In this document: piece after piece, positions 24,087-34,700 of the stretch
Position numbering within the stretch: position 1 is the stretch's first letter
Layout: each line of letters opens with the position of its first letter
Source of the DNA: Panagrolaimus kolymaensis
Lineage: Eukaryota > Nematoda > Chromadorea > Rhabditida > Panagrolaimidae
Assembly: GCA_028622995.1 (NCBI GenBank)
Contig: JAJQJQ010000030.1
Span: forward strand, 1,364,001-1,428,000
Direction: 5' to 3'
DNA length: 64,000 nt
The notes under the pieces: generated by a model
Told to the model about the DNA's origin: nothing
The model's input: only the letters and a program-made list of their open reading frames with translations
Databases searched by the model: none
Program-made: the position numbers and the translations under genes

Positions 24087-24813
24087 AACTAAAAAACTAT
24101 TGATATTTATTGAATGAGCGCGACTTGAGAAGAAAGAAAAATATATTTGTTAGTAAATAATATTTATAAATGTTTTAAAAAATAAAAAGAGCAAGAAAAA
24201 ATAATATCACGTGGTTTTTTAGTATGTAAAGACCATATATTTTTTGTGTTACATTTTCAAAAAAAGCTGAAGGCTGAACAAAAAAATATGTGCATGTTTG
24301 CTGGATTTCTCTCTCCATCTTTTAGGGGTTAGAGTCAGTCAAAGTCAAATGCAAAAAAGGCAACATTTTAGTATTTTCTTTTAGCCGCCAAAAAAAAGAG
24401 AAAGAAATTAAAGAAATTTCTTTGTCAATGAAATAAATGCAAAAGACTACGTTTTTTTTCTCCGCTGTATGTTTTTTGTTGTTGTTACTTTGCGCAGTTT
24501 AGCATTTCTTTTTTTAAATTGACCAAAGAAAAAAATGGAGACGTCTAAGAGAAAAGGTGTGCCAGGCAATGCAGACTCAGACATTCTAACATTTATTTTC
24601 AGCATTTTTGAATGGATTGTTTCTATCTATTTTCTGTCTATCAAAGCATTTTTTGGCATATGAAGGAAAAGTTTTCCAGGATCAAGAAGAAAGAAATATG
24701 TCTTGATTTCTCAGAAAAACTGTGAAATCGGCGATCTTATCTTTCTCTTTTTCCCAAGAGATCGAGCATGAATTGATTTTCTTCACTTTTCGCATTTTGT
24801 AATGCTAACAGAC

Positions 24814-24825
24814 GGTCGGCCGACC
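24814..24825. other. 12-bp GC palindrome
   Basis: GGTCGGCCGACC is a perfect palindrome in very AT-rich DNA between PRPS and receptor gene A. It could be a homodimer binding site; function unknown. Confidence 0.4.
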
Positions 24826-25568
24826 AAAAGGCTTAAAGTTAAATAAATATATTATCATACCACTAACTTTGTTTACAACGTTTTGTACAAAATACATACA
24901 TTTTGCTTGGAAATTAAAATCATTCAAGCGAAACGGAAATTATTATAAAGTTTGTCCCTTAGCCAAACTTGAAAGAAAAATATCATTGCAAAAATAGTAA
25001 AAAAATTTATTTGAAGGAGCTTTTGTGTTTTTGCAATTTTTAATTTTATGAACTTGAGTTTTTTTTTGAATAAAAAAGTTGGAAGCATAAAAACACCGCT
25101 TCATGGAGACGGAGAGATGAGAGTCAAAGTATATTATTTCTAAATTCAAGCTTCATTAAACTCAACAAAAGATTTATTTTATCAAAAACAGAAAAGAGGC
25201 TTAAAAACTATGTTGAATCATTCGATGCTATTAATTTTCTTCGTTTTAAACAAATGAAAGAAAGAAAGAAAAAAAAAGTTTCTGAACTTTGAAAACATTA
25301 TAAAATATTTAAATTATGACAGTCTTCTAAAAATTGTGGATTTTTGTAAGAAAATTATTTAATAAAAAAAGAAATTAATTTTTTTCAAGAATTAAAAACT
25401 GTTTTATTAATATATTTTGTCCCTTTCTTTACAGTCGTAATTTTTCTTCAATTTTATTTTTTTTTTAAACTCGCAGCTTTTTAATTTTCCTAAAATCTTT
25501 TAAAATTTTCTCTCTTCTTCTAAAGCTTTATCGAACTCTTTTTTGATTAGAAAACTTACAAATGAAGC

Positions 25569-25578
25569 TCTTATCAGT
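25569..25578 (-). promoter_or_regulatory. GATA-type (ELT-2-like) site upstream of receptor A
   Basis: TCTTATCAGT, reverse complement ACTGATAAGA, is the extended intestinal GATA (ELT-2/ELT-7) consensus known from C. elegans. It lies 264 bp before the ATG. Similar sites sit at similar distances upstream of receptors B and C. Confidence 0.55.
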
Positions 25579-25842
25579 GAGAGTTTATTAAGCTTTAAAA
25601 AAATAAATAATGCGAACTATCCATAAAAAACTAAAGCATCTTGAAAAGTAATAATAATATGTAGTTTCTGTGATGAGGTCTTTGGTAAGATTATTTTTTT
25701 ATATGTACGAGTCAGTCTAACTATTTTCTATTATTATGATTGATGAATATTATCACATTAAAGAGAATTCCGGTGCTTTTCTTTCTTTTTTTAAATTTTT
25801 TCTGGAATAAGAAATTTTAAATATTCATAAATTTGTTTTATT

Positions 25843-28800
25843 ATGGAATTTATATTTCAATTAATATTTTTTATATTTTTAATCAAAAGTGGAATCATGG
25901 ATAATTATAATGGAAGCAATTTGGATCAAACTTTCACTCCTCTAAGCATTATTGAAACCACAATAAATCCACCTCCAAAAATAAATGGCCCTCAATCATT
26001 GTCGTCGCAATTTCCTTTATCAGAAAAAAATATTGAAAAAGTTAAAATTGGTTTAAAAAATAATTTAAAAATGAATCCCAAATTTTCTGTGGGGAAAAAT
26101 AATAAAATTAAAAATTATGGAAAATTGTTGGAAGAATATATTTCTTCATCCCCATCAACTCCAACAACAACCACGGAGGAAAGTAATTCAACATTGGCTG
26201 GAACAATTGAAATTTTGTCATCAACATCAAGTGTTTCAACGACAACTACCTTCATGGGTTCAACCACAACAGGCCCTACAACAACTTTTCTATCACCAGG
26301 GCCAACAACAACAGCATTTTCTACGGTGCCTTCTCCTTCCCCTATCTCAGCAGAAACTTCACGTTATCAAATGACTACGTCTTCCATGATTTCAACTACT
26401 TTAGGTTCTACAATTACTCCTTCCTCACATTCTGTCACATCAGAAGCTTCCACAACCAATGCCATTACTAGTTCAATCCTGACAGGTTTTCCAACAACTT
26501 CAGCAAGCAATGGTCCAACAATAACTTCAACCATTATAAATTCTTCCACGTCAAGCACTACAACGACTCCTTTCACAAGCTCGACAATACAAAGTTCTTC
26601 AACATTTTCAGGAGACGTTGAACCAACAAACACAAATACAACTGAATATTTAACGACTACGGTAACAAGTATTATTAATGATAATATAACTACAACTGCC
26701 CACCAACAAACTACGACAATTTTAAAGTCTAAAACAGACTCAACAACAACAGAGACACCAACAACCGCAACTTCATCATTTTATAATTCTCCAACATCCA
26801 CTAGCGATCCAACAATTTACACAGATGATGATAATGTTACCGAATCATTTAATATATCGACTACAATTTTTTCAGCAACATTTTCTTTTAGCATAGAAGA
26901 GAATCATGATACCACGACTACGCTACCAAATTCAACTCCTTCACCAACAACTGCTACAACAACAACAACGCCATTACCAATGACAACAACAACAACAGAA
27001 AAGGGTGTAGACGAAAGTAAGAAAACAAAAAACATTTTTTTTCCTTCAAAAATGAATAATCAAATTTTCTAAATTTTTTATATCCTCCACCTCCAATTTT
27101 AAATTGCAAAAATGATATTTTTCAAGCAGCATGTCAAGATCCTATAACTAATACCACATTACCCAAAGATGTTTCAAAAGCTATAAATGATACAAAAACA
27201 AAAATAACAGAAAAAATAAATGATGGTCAATTTAATTCGACTGATATTCATGATACTGGAGCGTATCTTTATAATATTACTTTAACAGTATCATCATTGG
27301 ATACAGACGTAATTTTAAAAAATGCTATTCTTTAACTAAAACAAAAAATCACGTTTTAGAGTGTTAAAAGTATTATAGAAATTATTAATGCTGTAGCTAA
27401 AAATGCGTCATTAGATCACCTTCAAGTTTCAAGTGAATTAACTAAAGGTTCAATGTTATGGTATATAGATTCCATACCAAAAATTGTTAATTTAGCTGAT
27501 TCTGATATAAATGGGAATGTGAGTGATTCAAAAAATCTGCAATTGCATTCGCAATCGCTTAATAAACCTTTTTGTGATTTGAAAGAAGTTAGCGCAAAAG
27601 AAATATGTCAAGAAACAGAAAATGGAAAATTTTGTGCCACTTTTGATCCAAAACAATTGTGTGGAACTGGAGGTACGTAAGTCTTTATAATAAACGGAAA
27701 GAATAATAAAAGGTTTTCAGCTAAAAAAGTTTATATTGCTCTTTGGAGGGATTTAAAATTTCATATTGTTTCAAATAATGCATACAGCGACGGTATAAAA
27801 TTTGGTTCAGATTCAAAAACAGAAAAAGTTGAAGAAAACGAAGGCGATAAAAACACGACGGAGAAAAATTTAAATTATGTTTTTTCTAATGCTGGAGATT
27901 GTGAAACTGAAATTCGTTTATATTCACCAGGAGGGGTTAATACTGGCGGTACAGGTGGAAATAACAAAGTTAGTTTCAAAGAATTTTCAACTTTAATAAA
28001 ATTCGATCGAAAAAAGGTGGGATAACAAAAAATTAATTTTCAAGAAACCATTAATTTTAATATAAAATTTTAGGATCAAAATGATCTTCATATTGTTGCT
28101 AAACAAGCTGTATTTAAAGGTAGAATTTTTACATTTGAAGAAGGTGGAAAAGTTTCACGCGGAAGTGAAACATATGAAGCTAATTGCCCTTCTGGTACTA
28201 CATGCACCATCACCTTTGTATGGTTTTTCTTTTGTTTTTCTTTGAGAGATTTTTTATTAAATTTTAGGACGGAAATACAAGCGATCCAATAACATGCACA
28301 CCAATTTTGCGATGGGTTGAAGGAATTTTTGGCGCCATTGGAGCCGCGTTAACTATCTTTAGCTTCATTGCATTTATAATGTCTCGAAGACCTATGCCAC
28401 CTCAAGTTAGATGTTGTTTTACATTTTTTCAAATTTTGCTTGATAAAAGTTTATCATCAAAAGCAAGAAAATTTGCGTTTGCATATAACATTATTTTTAC
28501 TTTTTATATTCTTTATTTGGTAATATTTAGTTATAAAAAAAGTGATGCTCATGATTGGGTTTGTACCGCTTCTGCGGTAGTTGGGTATCAACTATATTTA
28601 TGGTAGGAATACTTGAGTTCAAAGTAGGGTGGACCGATCTACCGGTAGATTGAAAAATCGGTAGATCTACTGAAATCTACCGCAAGTCCAAAATTCGAAA
28701 AGAAAGGGATTTTGAATCAAGGAATACAAAATTAAGGATATAAGGCTATTTTTGGGCACAAAAATAGGTTTTGCAAACTTTTAAAAAAATTTCAATTTTT

Positions 28801-30782
28801 CAACAGGGTGGACCAAGCTATTACTTTCCTATCATAAACTCTCCCCTGTTAAAAAAATTCAAAAATTTTCGGAAATAGAGAAAACATCGTTTTTATGCAT
28901 TTTAGAACCTGCTAATTCATAACTTTCGCTTAAAAAACTCCGAGAACGTCTTTTTTTAAATTTTGGTGGCGCGGTAGATTTCGGTAGATTGGAAAATTTT
29001 TTCGGTAGATTTCGGTAGATCTACCGGTAGATCTACCGGTAGAATCTACTGGTAGATCTACCCGGTCCACCCTAGTTCAAAGCCCAAAGCTAAAAAAAAT
29101 TAAAAATTAAATAATTTTATCTATTTTAAGGGGGATATTTCTGACGATTATAATGCTACTTGTGACCCTTGAAGAACTTGGAAATTGGAGACCAACCTTT
29201 CAATTTTCGCTACAATTTATTACTGGTTTTGAAAAAACTTATGTTCCATTTATTTATGGTTTTGGTATTCCTTTAATTATGACATTAGTATTTGCAGCAA
29301 CAATGGTGGCATTTTTTAATCGAAATGATGGATAGTGAGTTTTTAAAAGACTGTCTTTGTTGTTTTGGAGGTATTCAAATTTTGGATATCAAACATTTTT
29401 AGTTGCTGGATTCGATCAGATTATTCCATTCCTGCTCTATGGATTCCTTTAGGCCTTTTGTTAATTTCTTTGCCATTATATATTCCATTAATAGCGCGAC
29501 AATGGCCAAATAACTGTTTTGCTAGTTTTATTAATCGTTTATGCTGTTGCTGCGGCCATACTCAAGCTAATGATATTGAAGCAGCGGAAACGCCAGTTTT
29601 AGAAAATCAAGACGAAGCAACACGAGAAGTCGAAGAAGTTAGAAGTAATCATATAATTTCTCGATTGATCGTCCCGCAAGTATTTCTTGGAATACCTTTG
29701 GTAAACAATTATTTTGTTTCAAAGTTTTTTACACAAAGAAAATTTGTTTTTAGATAGCAGAAAATTTTACGTTGTATTACGCAAAATTAACTGGATATCA
29801 TTATGCATTTATTTTAACTTTAGCTGCACATTTAATTATTATATATTCTGTTAGTGTTTATTTATCCTACAAAACTGCCATGCCTCATCTTCTTCCTCCA
29901 CCGCCACAACCGCTTCCAAATCCCGATGTTGTTGTTCCAGATGCAATAATACATATGTTGGAAAAAGCTAAAGAAATGGAATTACAACCTTTTGAAAGAA
30001 TTCCACAACCACCAAATATCATCCACGCTAGGCAGCTTTCAGAAAGTTATGTCAATATCGAATCAGAAAATGAGCTAGATAATCAACTTGAAGAAGAAAG
30101 AAATCCCAGAGAGCGAGAAGAAATTGAACAAAGTATAATGATGAAGGAAGAAGAAGTTAATATTATAAAAAATGTTAAAACTTTTATAGTTAAATCTTTC
30201 ATGATAATAGAGGAGGCAAATATTTGCAGTCGATATCAAACAAAGCAATCGACAGGAATTAGCGTTTCTAAAATTGAAAAAGATGAAAAAGAAAAACTTC
30301 ATAGCAAATTTTACATAGAAGGAGAAAAACCCGTTGCGAACCTTTTTGGCTATGGAACAGATTATGAAAATACTGATGATGAGGAACAAAATTTGATTGA
30401 AAGCGATTCTGAAAAAAATGAAACCGTAGAAGAAAATTTATCCGCAACTGAAACCAGTCAAATTTCGAATGATTTTGGATCTCCGAATTTTTTTCATCAT
30501 CAAAAACATATTTCTATTGATGAAGAAAATATTGAAAGCGGGAATGAAAATGAAACCAATAATTTATGCGATGATGAGGATAGCCTTGGAATTTCTTCAA
30601 ATGAAACTATCAGTCTTGATAATTTTGACGGTGAAAATGAAAATTTTGATAACTTAAGCTCTTCCAGTAGCTGTACATTTCCCGAATCAGAAAATGATGA
30701 TTTTAACGAAGAACGTAATAGCGGCGATGATGATAACCATTGTGATTTCTCAGACATGGAAGAAAATTCAAAAGAAAAATAA
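25843..30782 (+). CDS. Receptor A: mucin-stalk adhesion-type 7TM protein
   Basis: Exons: 25843-27016, 27127-27308, 27360-27672, 27721-28016, 28074-28217, 28268-28602, 29131-29334, 29403-29700 and 29754-30782; about 1324 residues. There is a signal peptide (FIFQLIFFIFLI). About 350 residues of Thr/Ser/Pro mucin-like stalk follow, mostly ACN/ACA repeats. A GAIN-like helical region comes next (VSKAINDTKTKITEKIND, GAYLYNIT, KGSMLWYIDSIP). Seven helices match class B/adhesion receptors: the TM5 region YGFGIPLIMTLV, then SCWIRSDY, then ALWIPLGLLLISLP. The ~300-residue tail is highly acidic. A canonical GPS cleavage box is not evident (CTITFDGNTSDPITCTP). No vWA module, unlike receptors B and C. The usual acceptor before exon 2 is mutated (TTTTTTAT); I used the downstream AAG/CAG. 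A hAT MITE sits in the 528-bp intron 6. Ligand unknown. Confidence 0.8.
28617..28624 (+). repeat. Left target-site duplication of the hAT MITE
   Basis: GTTCAAAG, repeated directly at 29075-29082. Eight bp is the hAT superfamily target-site length. Confidence 0.8.
28625..29074. mobile_element. Non-autonomous hAT-type MITE
   Basis: A 450-bp element with perfect 12-bp terminal inverted repeats, TAGGGTGGACCG and CGGTCCACCCTA, flanked by 8-bp duplications GTTCAAAG. The sub-terminal regions are built from CGGTAGAT/ATCTACCG repeats on both sides, which could bind transposase or form hairpins. An internal AGGGTGGACC copy at ~28805 hints at a nested or rearranged end. There is no coding capacity. It lies in intron 6 of receptor A; the same intron is 96 bp in receptor B and 47 bp in receptor C, so the insertion postdates the duplication. 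Confidence 0.88.
29075..29082 (+). repeat. Right target-site duplication of the hAT MITE
   Basis: GTTCAAAG directly after the 3' inverted repeat, identical to 28617-28624. Confidence 0.8.
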
Positions 30783-31799
30783 TTATACTTAAAAAATTTT
30801 AAAAATTTAGCGAAAATCTGATTTACTGTGGCTCATTTGCTGAATATATATTTAATTATTTTTCTTTTTCTTCTTTAGATTCGATTTTAGGTGTATCAAA
30901 AGATAGTATTTTTTAAATTTAAATCACTGCCCTCCAGGCTTTAATAAAAATTATTATTCTAAGAAAATTAATAAACCATTCATTTCGCACATCATATTTT
31001 ATTTTGATAATTTTTAACACAAATTATCTTTTACTTTCCTTCACTGCCATTTGCAAATAAATGAAATTAATTTTCTTTTTCTTTCTAAAACTAAATCAAA
31101 ATATTTAAAAATATCAAAAATGTGTTGATGCATCTTGTGCTTTGATTGTGGTGGTTAAAAAAATCCTGTCAGCCAACTTCATTCTTTCTTTTTCTTTTTT
31201 TTTTTTAAAACATTAAATTTTTATTACTGAAATGATACCTTTGAAAAACGAAACGCGGTACCTTTTTAAGATTCAAGAAAAGCATATATTTTTTTGGTTA
31301 ATGATCAACGATTTTTGTATTGAGTCAAAAAGTGTTTACTTTAAATTTTACCAGAAATCCAAGGTTTTTTGTAATCTTTGAAGCAATACTTTGTGAAAAA
31401 ATTAATTAACTTTTATCTTAATTTTCACCAAATCAAATTTTTATGTTTTTTTTGTTTCTTTTCCTTTCTGCTTACATTTTTTTAGATGACTACGAAATTA
31501 GAAAAATAAAACTCTTATCTGTGGCGGCAACCAAATAGATTAGGACAAATATGAAAAAGAATAGAGTGAAGCATTAAAAAGAGAAAAAACGAGGAATCAG
31601 CGAATGCTCATTTGTTTAAAATTATTTTAATGTTTGATAAGAAAAAACTTAAAGATTTTTTTATAATATTATTCGAAGCAGCATTAGCTATCAAGTATTA
31701 TCTCCATCGACGGAAGGAATTCCTTTGCCGTCTCTTCTCTTTTTTTTCTAGGAAAATTATAAAGAAAAAATACAAAATCACACATTTTTTGTGTTTGTG
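30783..31799. other. Intergenic, receptor A to receptor B
   Basis: Homologous in patches to the region between receptors B and C. Shared are a GTGCTTTGATT(G/T)TGGTG block near 31137 and 37733, the CTTATC site, and an AAATGCTCATT-like block near 31600 and 38200. The promoter was therefore duplicated with the gene. Nothing else was recognised. Confidence 0.5.
31513..31522 (-). promoter_or_regulatory. GATA-type site upstream of receptor B
   Basis: TCTTATCTGT (reverse complement ACAGATAAGA), 277 bp before the ATG, within a block shared with the receptor C promoter (AAACTCTTATC). Confidence 0.5.
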
Positions 31800-34700
31800 A
31801 TGAAAATATATTTTTATTATTTATTTTTAATTTTATTTGTAAATGATGGGTTACTAATTACTTTAACCTTTGAAAAGAAATATTCTGATAAATTAACTAC
31901 GCGGCGTTATTATCGTGAAAATGTTGAAACAACAATAAATTTGCCACCTTTTTTAAAAAATGTCAAGAAATCATATTTTGATTCAAAAGCAAGTTTGAAT
32001 CCGATTTTTTATGAAACGGAAAGCGATGATGAGATTAATGAAGAAATTTTACTTGAAGATAATTCTACCACCACAACTGTTGTGAATAATCCGACGACGA
32101 CTACCGATGTGATTCCAGATATTATAACTACGACATTATGGAGTTCAACCTCCACAACTTTTGAACCTCCAACGTCAACTCTATTAACTACAAGATCCAT
32201 AATAACCATAACTTCAACGATGGAAATTCTTCCAACAAATCCTCCTCCTTCAAGCGCTCCAAATGTTACGACATCATCTCCAGCTCCTTATATTCCATGT
32301 CAAAGTTGGATAAGCTTTTCGTATGATGATACTCAAAAGGTCGCAAATTTCTCGGTAAAAATTTGAGCAAAAAAACATACTCCATTATTTTATTTTTTTA
32401 GAATCAAATGGCTTTTATTTCATCAGTCATTGGTGAAATAAACCACCCTGAGCGACTCCAATTTAGTGGAATATATAATGGACTAATTCCTTGGAATAAT
32501 AATTCTTTCTCAATTCAAGAAATTCAAAATTTGTTGGATTTAAAACAGCAACAAAATTTTAATTATAATCTTTCAAAAGTATTTTCAACTCTGGAATTTA
32601 GTTTGAATGTTATTGAAAATACAACAAAACCAATAGGAGTCATAATATTTATTTCGGATACTTCCGATGCTGTTCTTTATGGAGCAGACCAATTTAAAGC
32701 TCAATTGTCAAAAATCCGTCTCACATTTGTTTTACTTGGACCTGACGCGGATCAAAACAAACTTACAAATTATTCTACAAATTTTATTTATTGGTCTGAC
32801 ATGGATCAATATGTACCTGATAATTGGGATTCAGCATATTTAAATGCTTATGGATGTAAATTTTATTTTATTTTTAAAGCACAAATCAGAAAAAACTTTA
32901 GGCGAAGCTGTTGTTACTTCACCACCTCCAGAAGCAACAACAAATGCTTCTCAAATTGATAATTCCCCTTACATTCCATGCCAAAGTTGGATCAGCTTTT
33001 CTTATGATGATTCATATTCGCTAACAAACAATGATTCAATTGTAAGAAAGAAAGATTCATAAAATAAAGACCACTACTTTTTTTTTTTAAATTTAAGACA
33101 CAAATGGATTTTATTGCAAATATTATTGGCTCAACAAATCACCCTGAAAGGATTCAAGCTATTGGTATGTATACTCACCCAGTTTCTTGGAAAAGTGGCA
33201 AATCAATTGATCAAATTCAAAATGCGGTTTATGATGCACCGTTAAGAAATGGAACATATAGCCTTAGAAAACAATTTGCTGCATTAGTAACCAGTTTAGA
33301 AACTTTTCCAAATACAACAATACCAATAGGAGCATTGATTTTTATCTCAAATACTACAGACCTTGCTCTTTCTGGAGCAAACCAATTTAAAGCTCAATTG
33401 TCTGGCATCCATCTAACTTTCGTTTTACTTGGTCCAGATGTTGATCAGAATAAGTTAACAAACTTTTCTTCGAATTTTATCTTTTGGAGAAATATGAATC
33501 AAGCGCTTCCAGAAAATTGGGATGCAACATATTTAAATGCATATGGATGTAAATTATTGTTATTTTTTAAAGAATTTTTTTTCTTCATAAAATTGTTTAG
33601 GCGCAAATGAGGTTTCTCCGACACCCGTAGCAACAACGACAACTATTCCTATTCCACTACCGCCAAATACCACCACAACAACAACAACCCAAGAGACAAC
33701 GACGGCGCAAGCTGGAATTAAAGAAAGTAAGGATAGTTTTTTAAATAAAAGAAAACTTTTATCAATTTTTTAGCTCCACCACCACCAATTCTAAATTGTA
33801 ATAGTGAAATTTTACAACCCGCATGTCAAGCAAATATAACAGAAGATACACCGCCAGCTAATGTTTCACAAATTTTCAATGACACTCAGAATATAATTAC
33901 AAACAAAATTAAAAATGATAGTTTAACAACAGAGGATGTTCATGATGCTGGAGCATTTCTTTATAATATTACATCGACAGTAAAAAAATTAACTACAGAA
34001 GTAATTTAAATTAATTAGGATCTTAAATAATAATTATAATTTAGGCTGTTCATAGTGCCGTAGATATTGTAAGTGTTATACTTAATCAACCAATAAAAAA
34101 TCTCGAAGAAGCTGATAATCAAACCAATGGCGCAATGTTATGGTTTATAGCAAGCATACCCCAAATTGTTGATTTATCTGATTCGGATATAAATATAACA
34201 AGGGAAAATCTTCAATTAAATTCACAATCTCTGAATGAATTTTGTGAATTAAAAGATTCGAAAGAGTGTGCCGCAAAAGAAATTTGTCAAGAAACTGAAA
34301 ATGGAAAATTTTGTGCCACTTTTGACCCAAAGCAATTATGTGGAACTGGAGGTTGATTTAAAAAAAATAATCAAAGCTGTTACAATTACTATTAATCTAT
34401 TTTTTAGCGAAAAAAGCTTATTTGACGTTATGGAAAAATTTAGCATTTTATATTGTGTCGAATAATGCAAATAAGGATGGTATAAAGTTAGGTTCAGATT
34501 CAAAATCAGAAGCCCAAAACATGGTTGAGGAAGAAAAAAACAATTCGACCGATCCTTATAGATTTCAAAGTGATGGTGATTGTGTAAGTGGCACTTATCC
34601 TAAATCCAATGTTGGAGCCAATAGTGGTAACACGGGTGAAAATAATGAAATCCAAGAATTTTCAACTAAATTAATAGTTGATCGAAAACGAGTAAGCCAT

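Larger units (their letters stand above)
24087..25842. other. Intergenic, PRPS to receptor gene A
   Basis: 1.76 kb of AT-rich DNA between divergent genes. It holds a perfect 12-bp GC palindrome, GGTCGGCCGACC (24814-24825), and a GATA-type site (25569-25578). No gene was recognised. Confidence 0.45.

Noticed and set aside
26367..26633. Antisense frame inside the mucin stalk rich in Val and Glu
   Set aside because: Direct by-product of the ACN Thr repeats on the coding strand. The same artefact occurs at 32009-32209.
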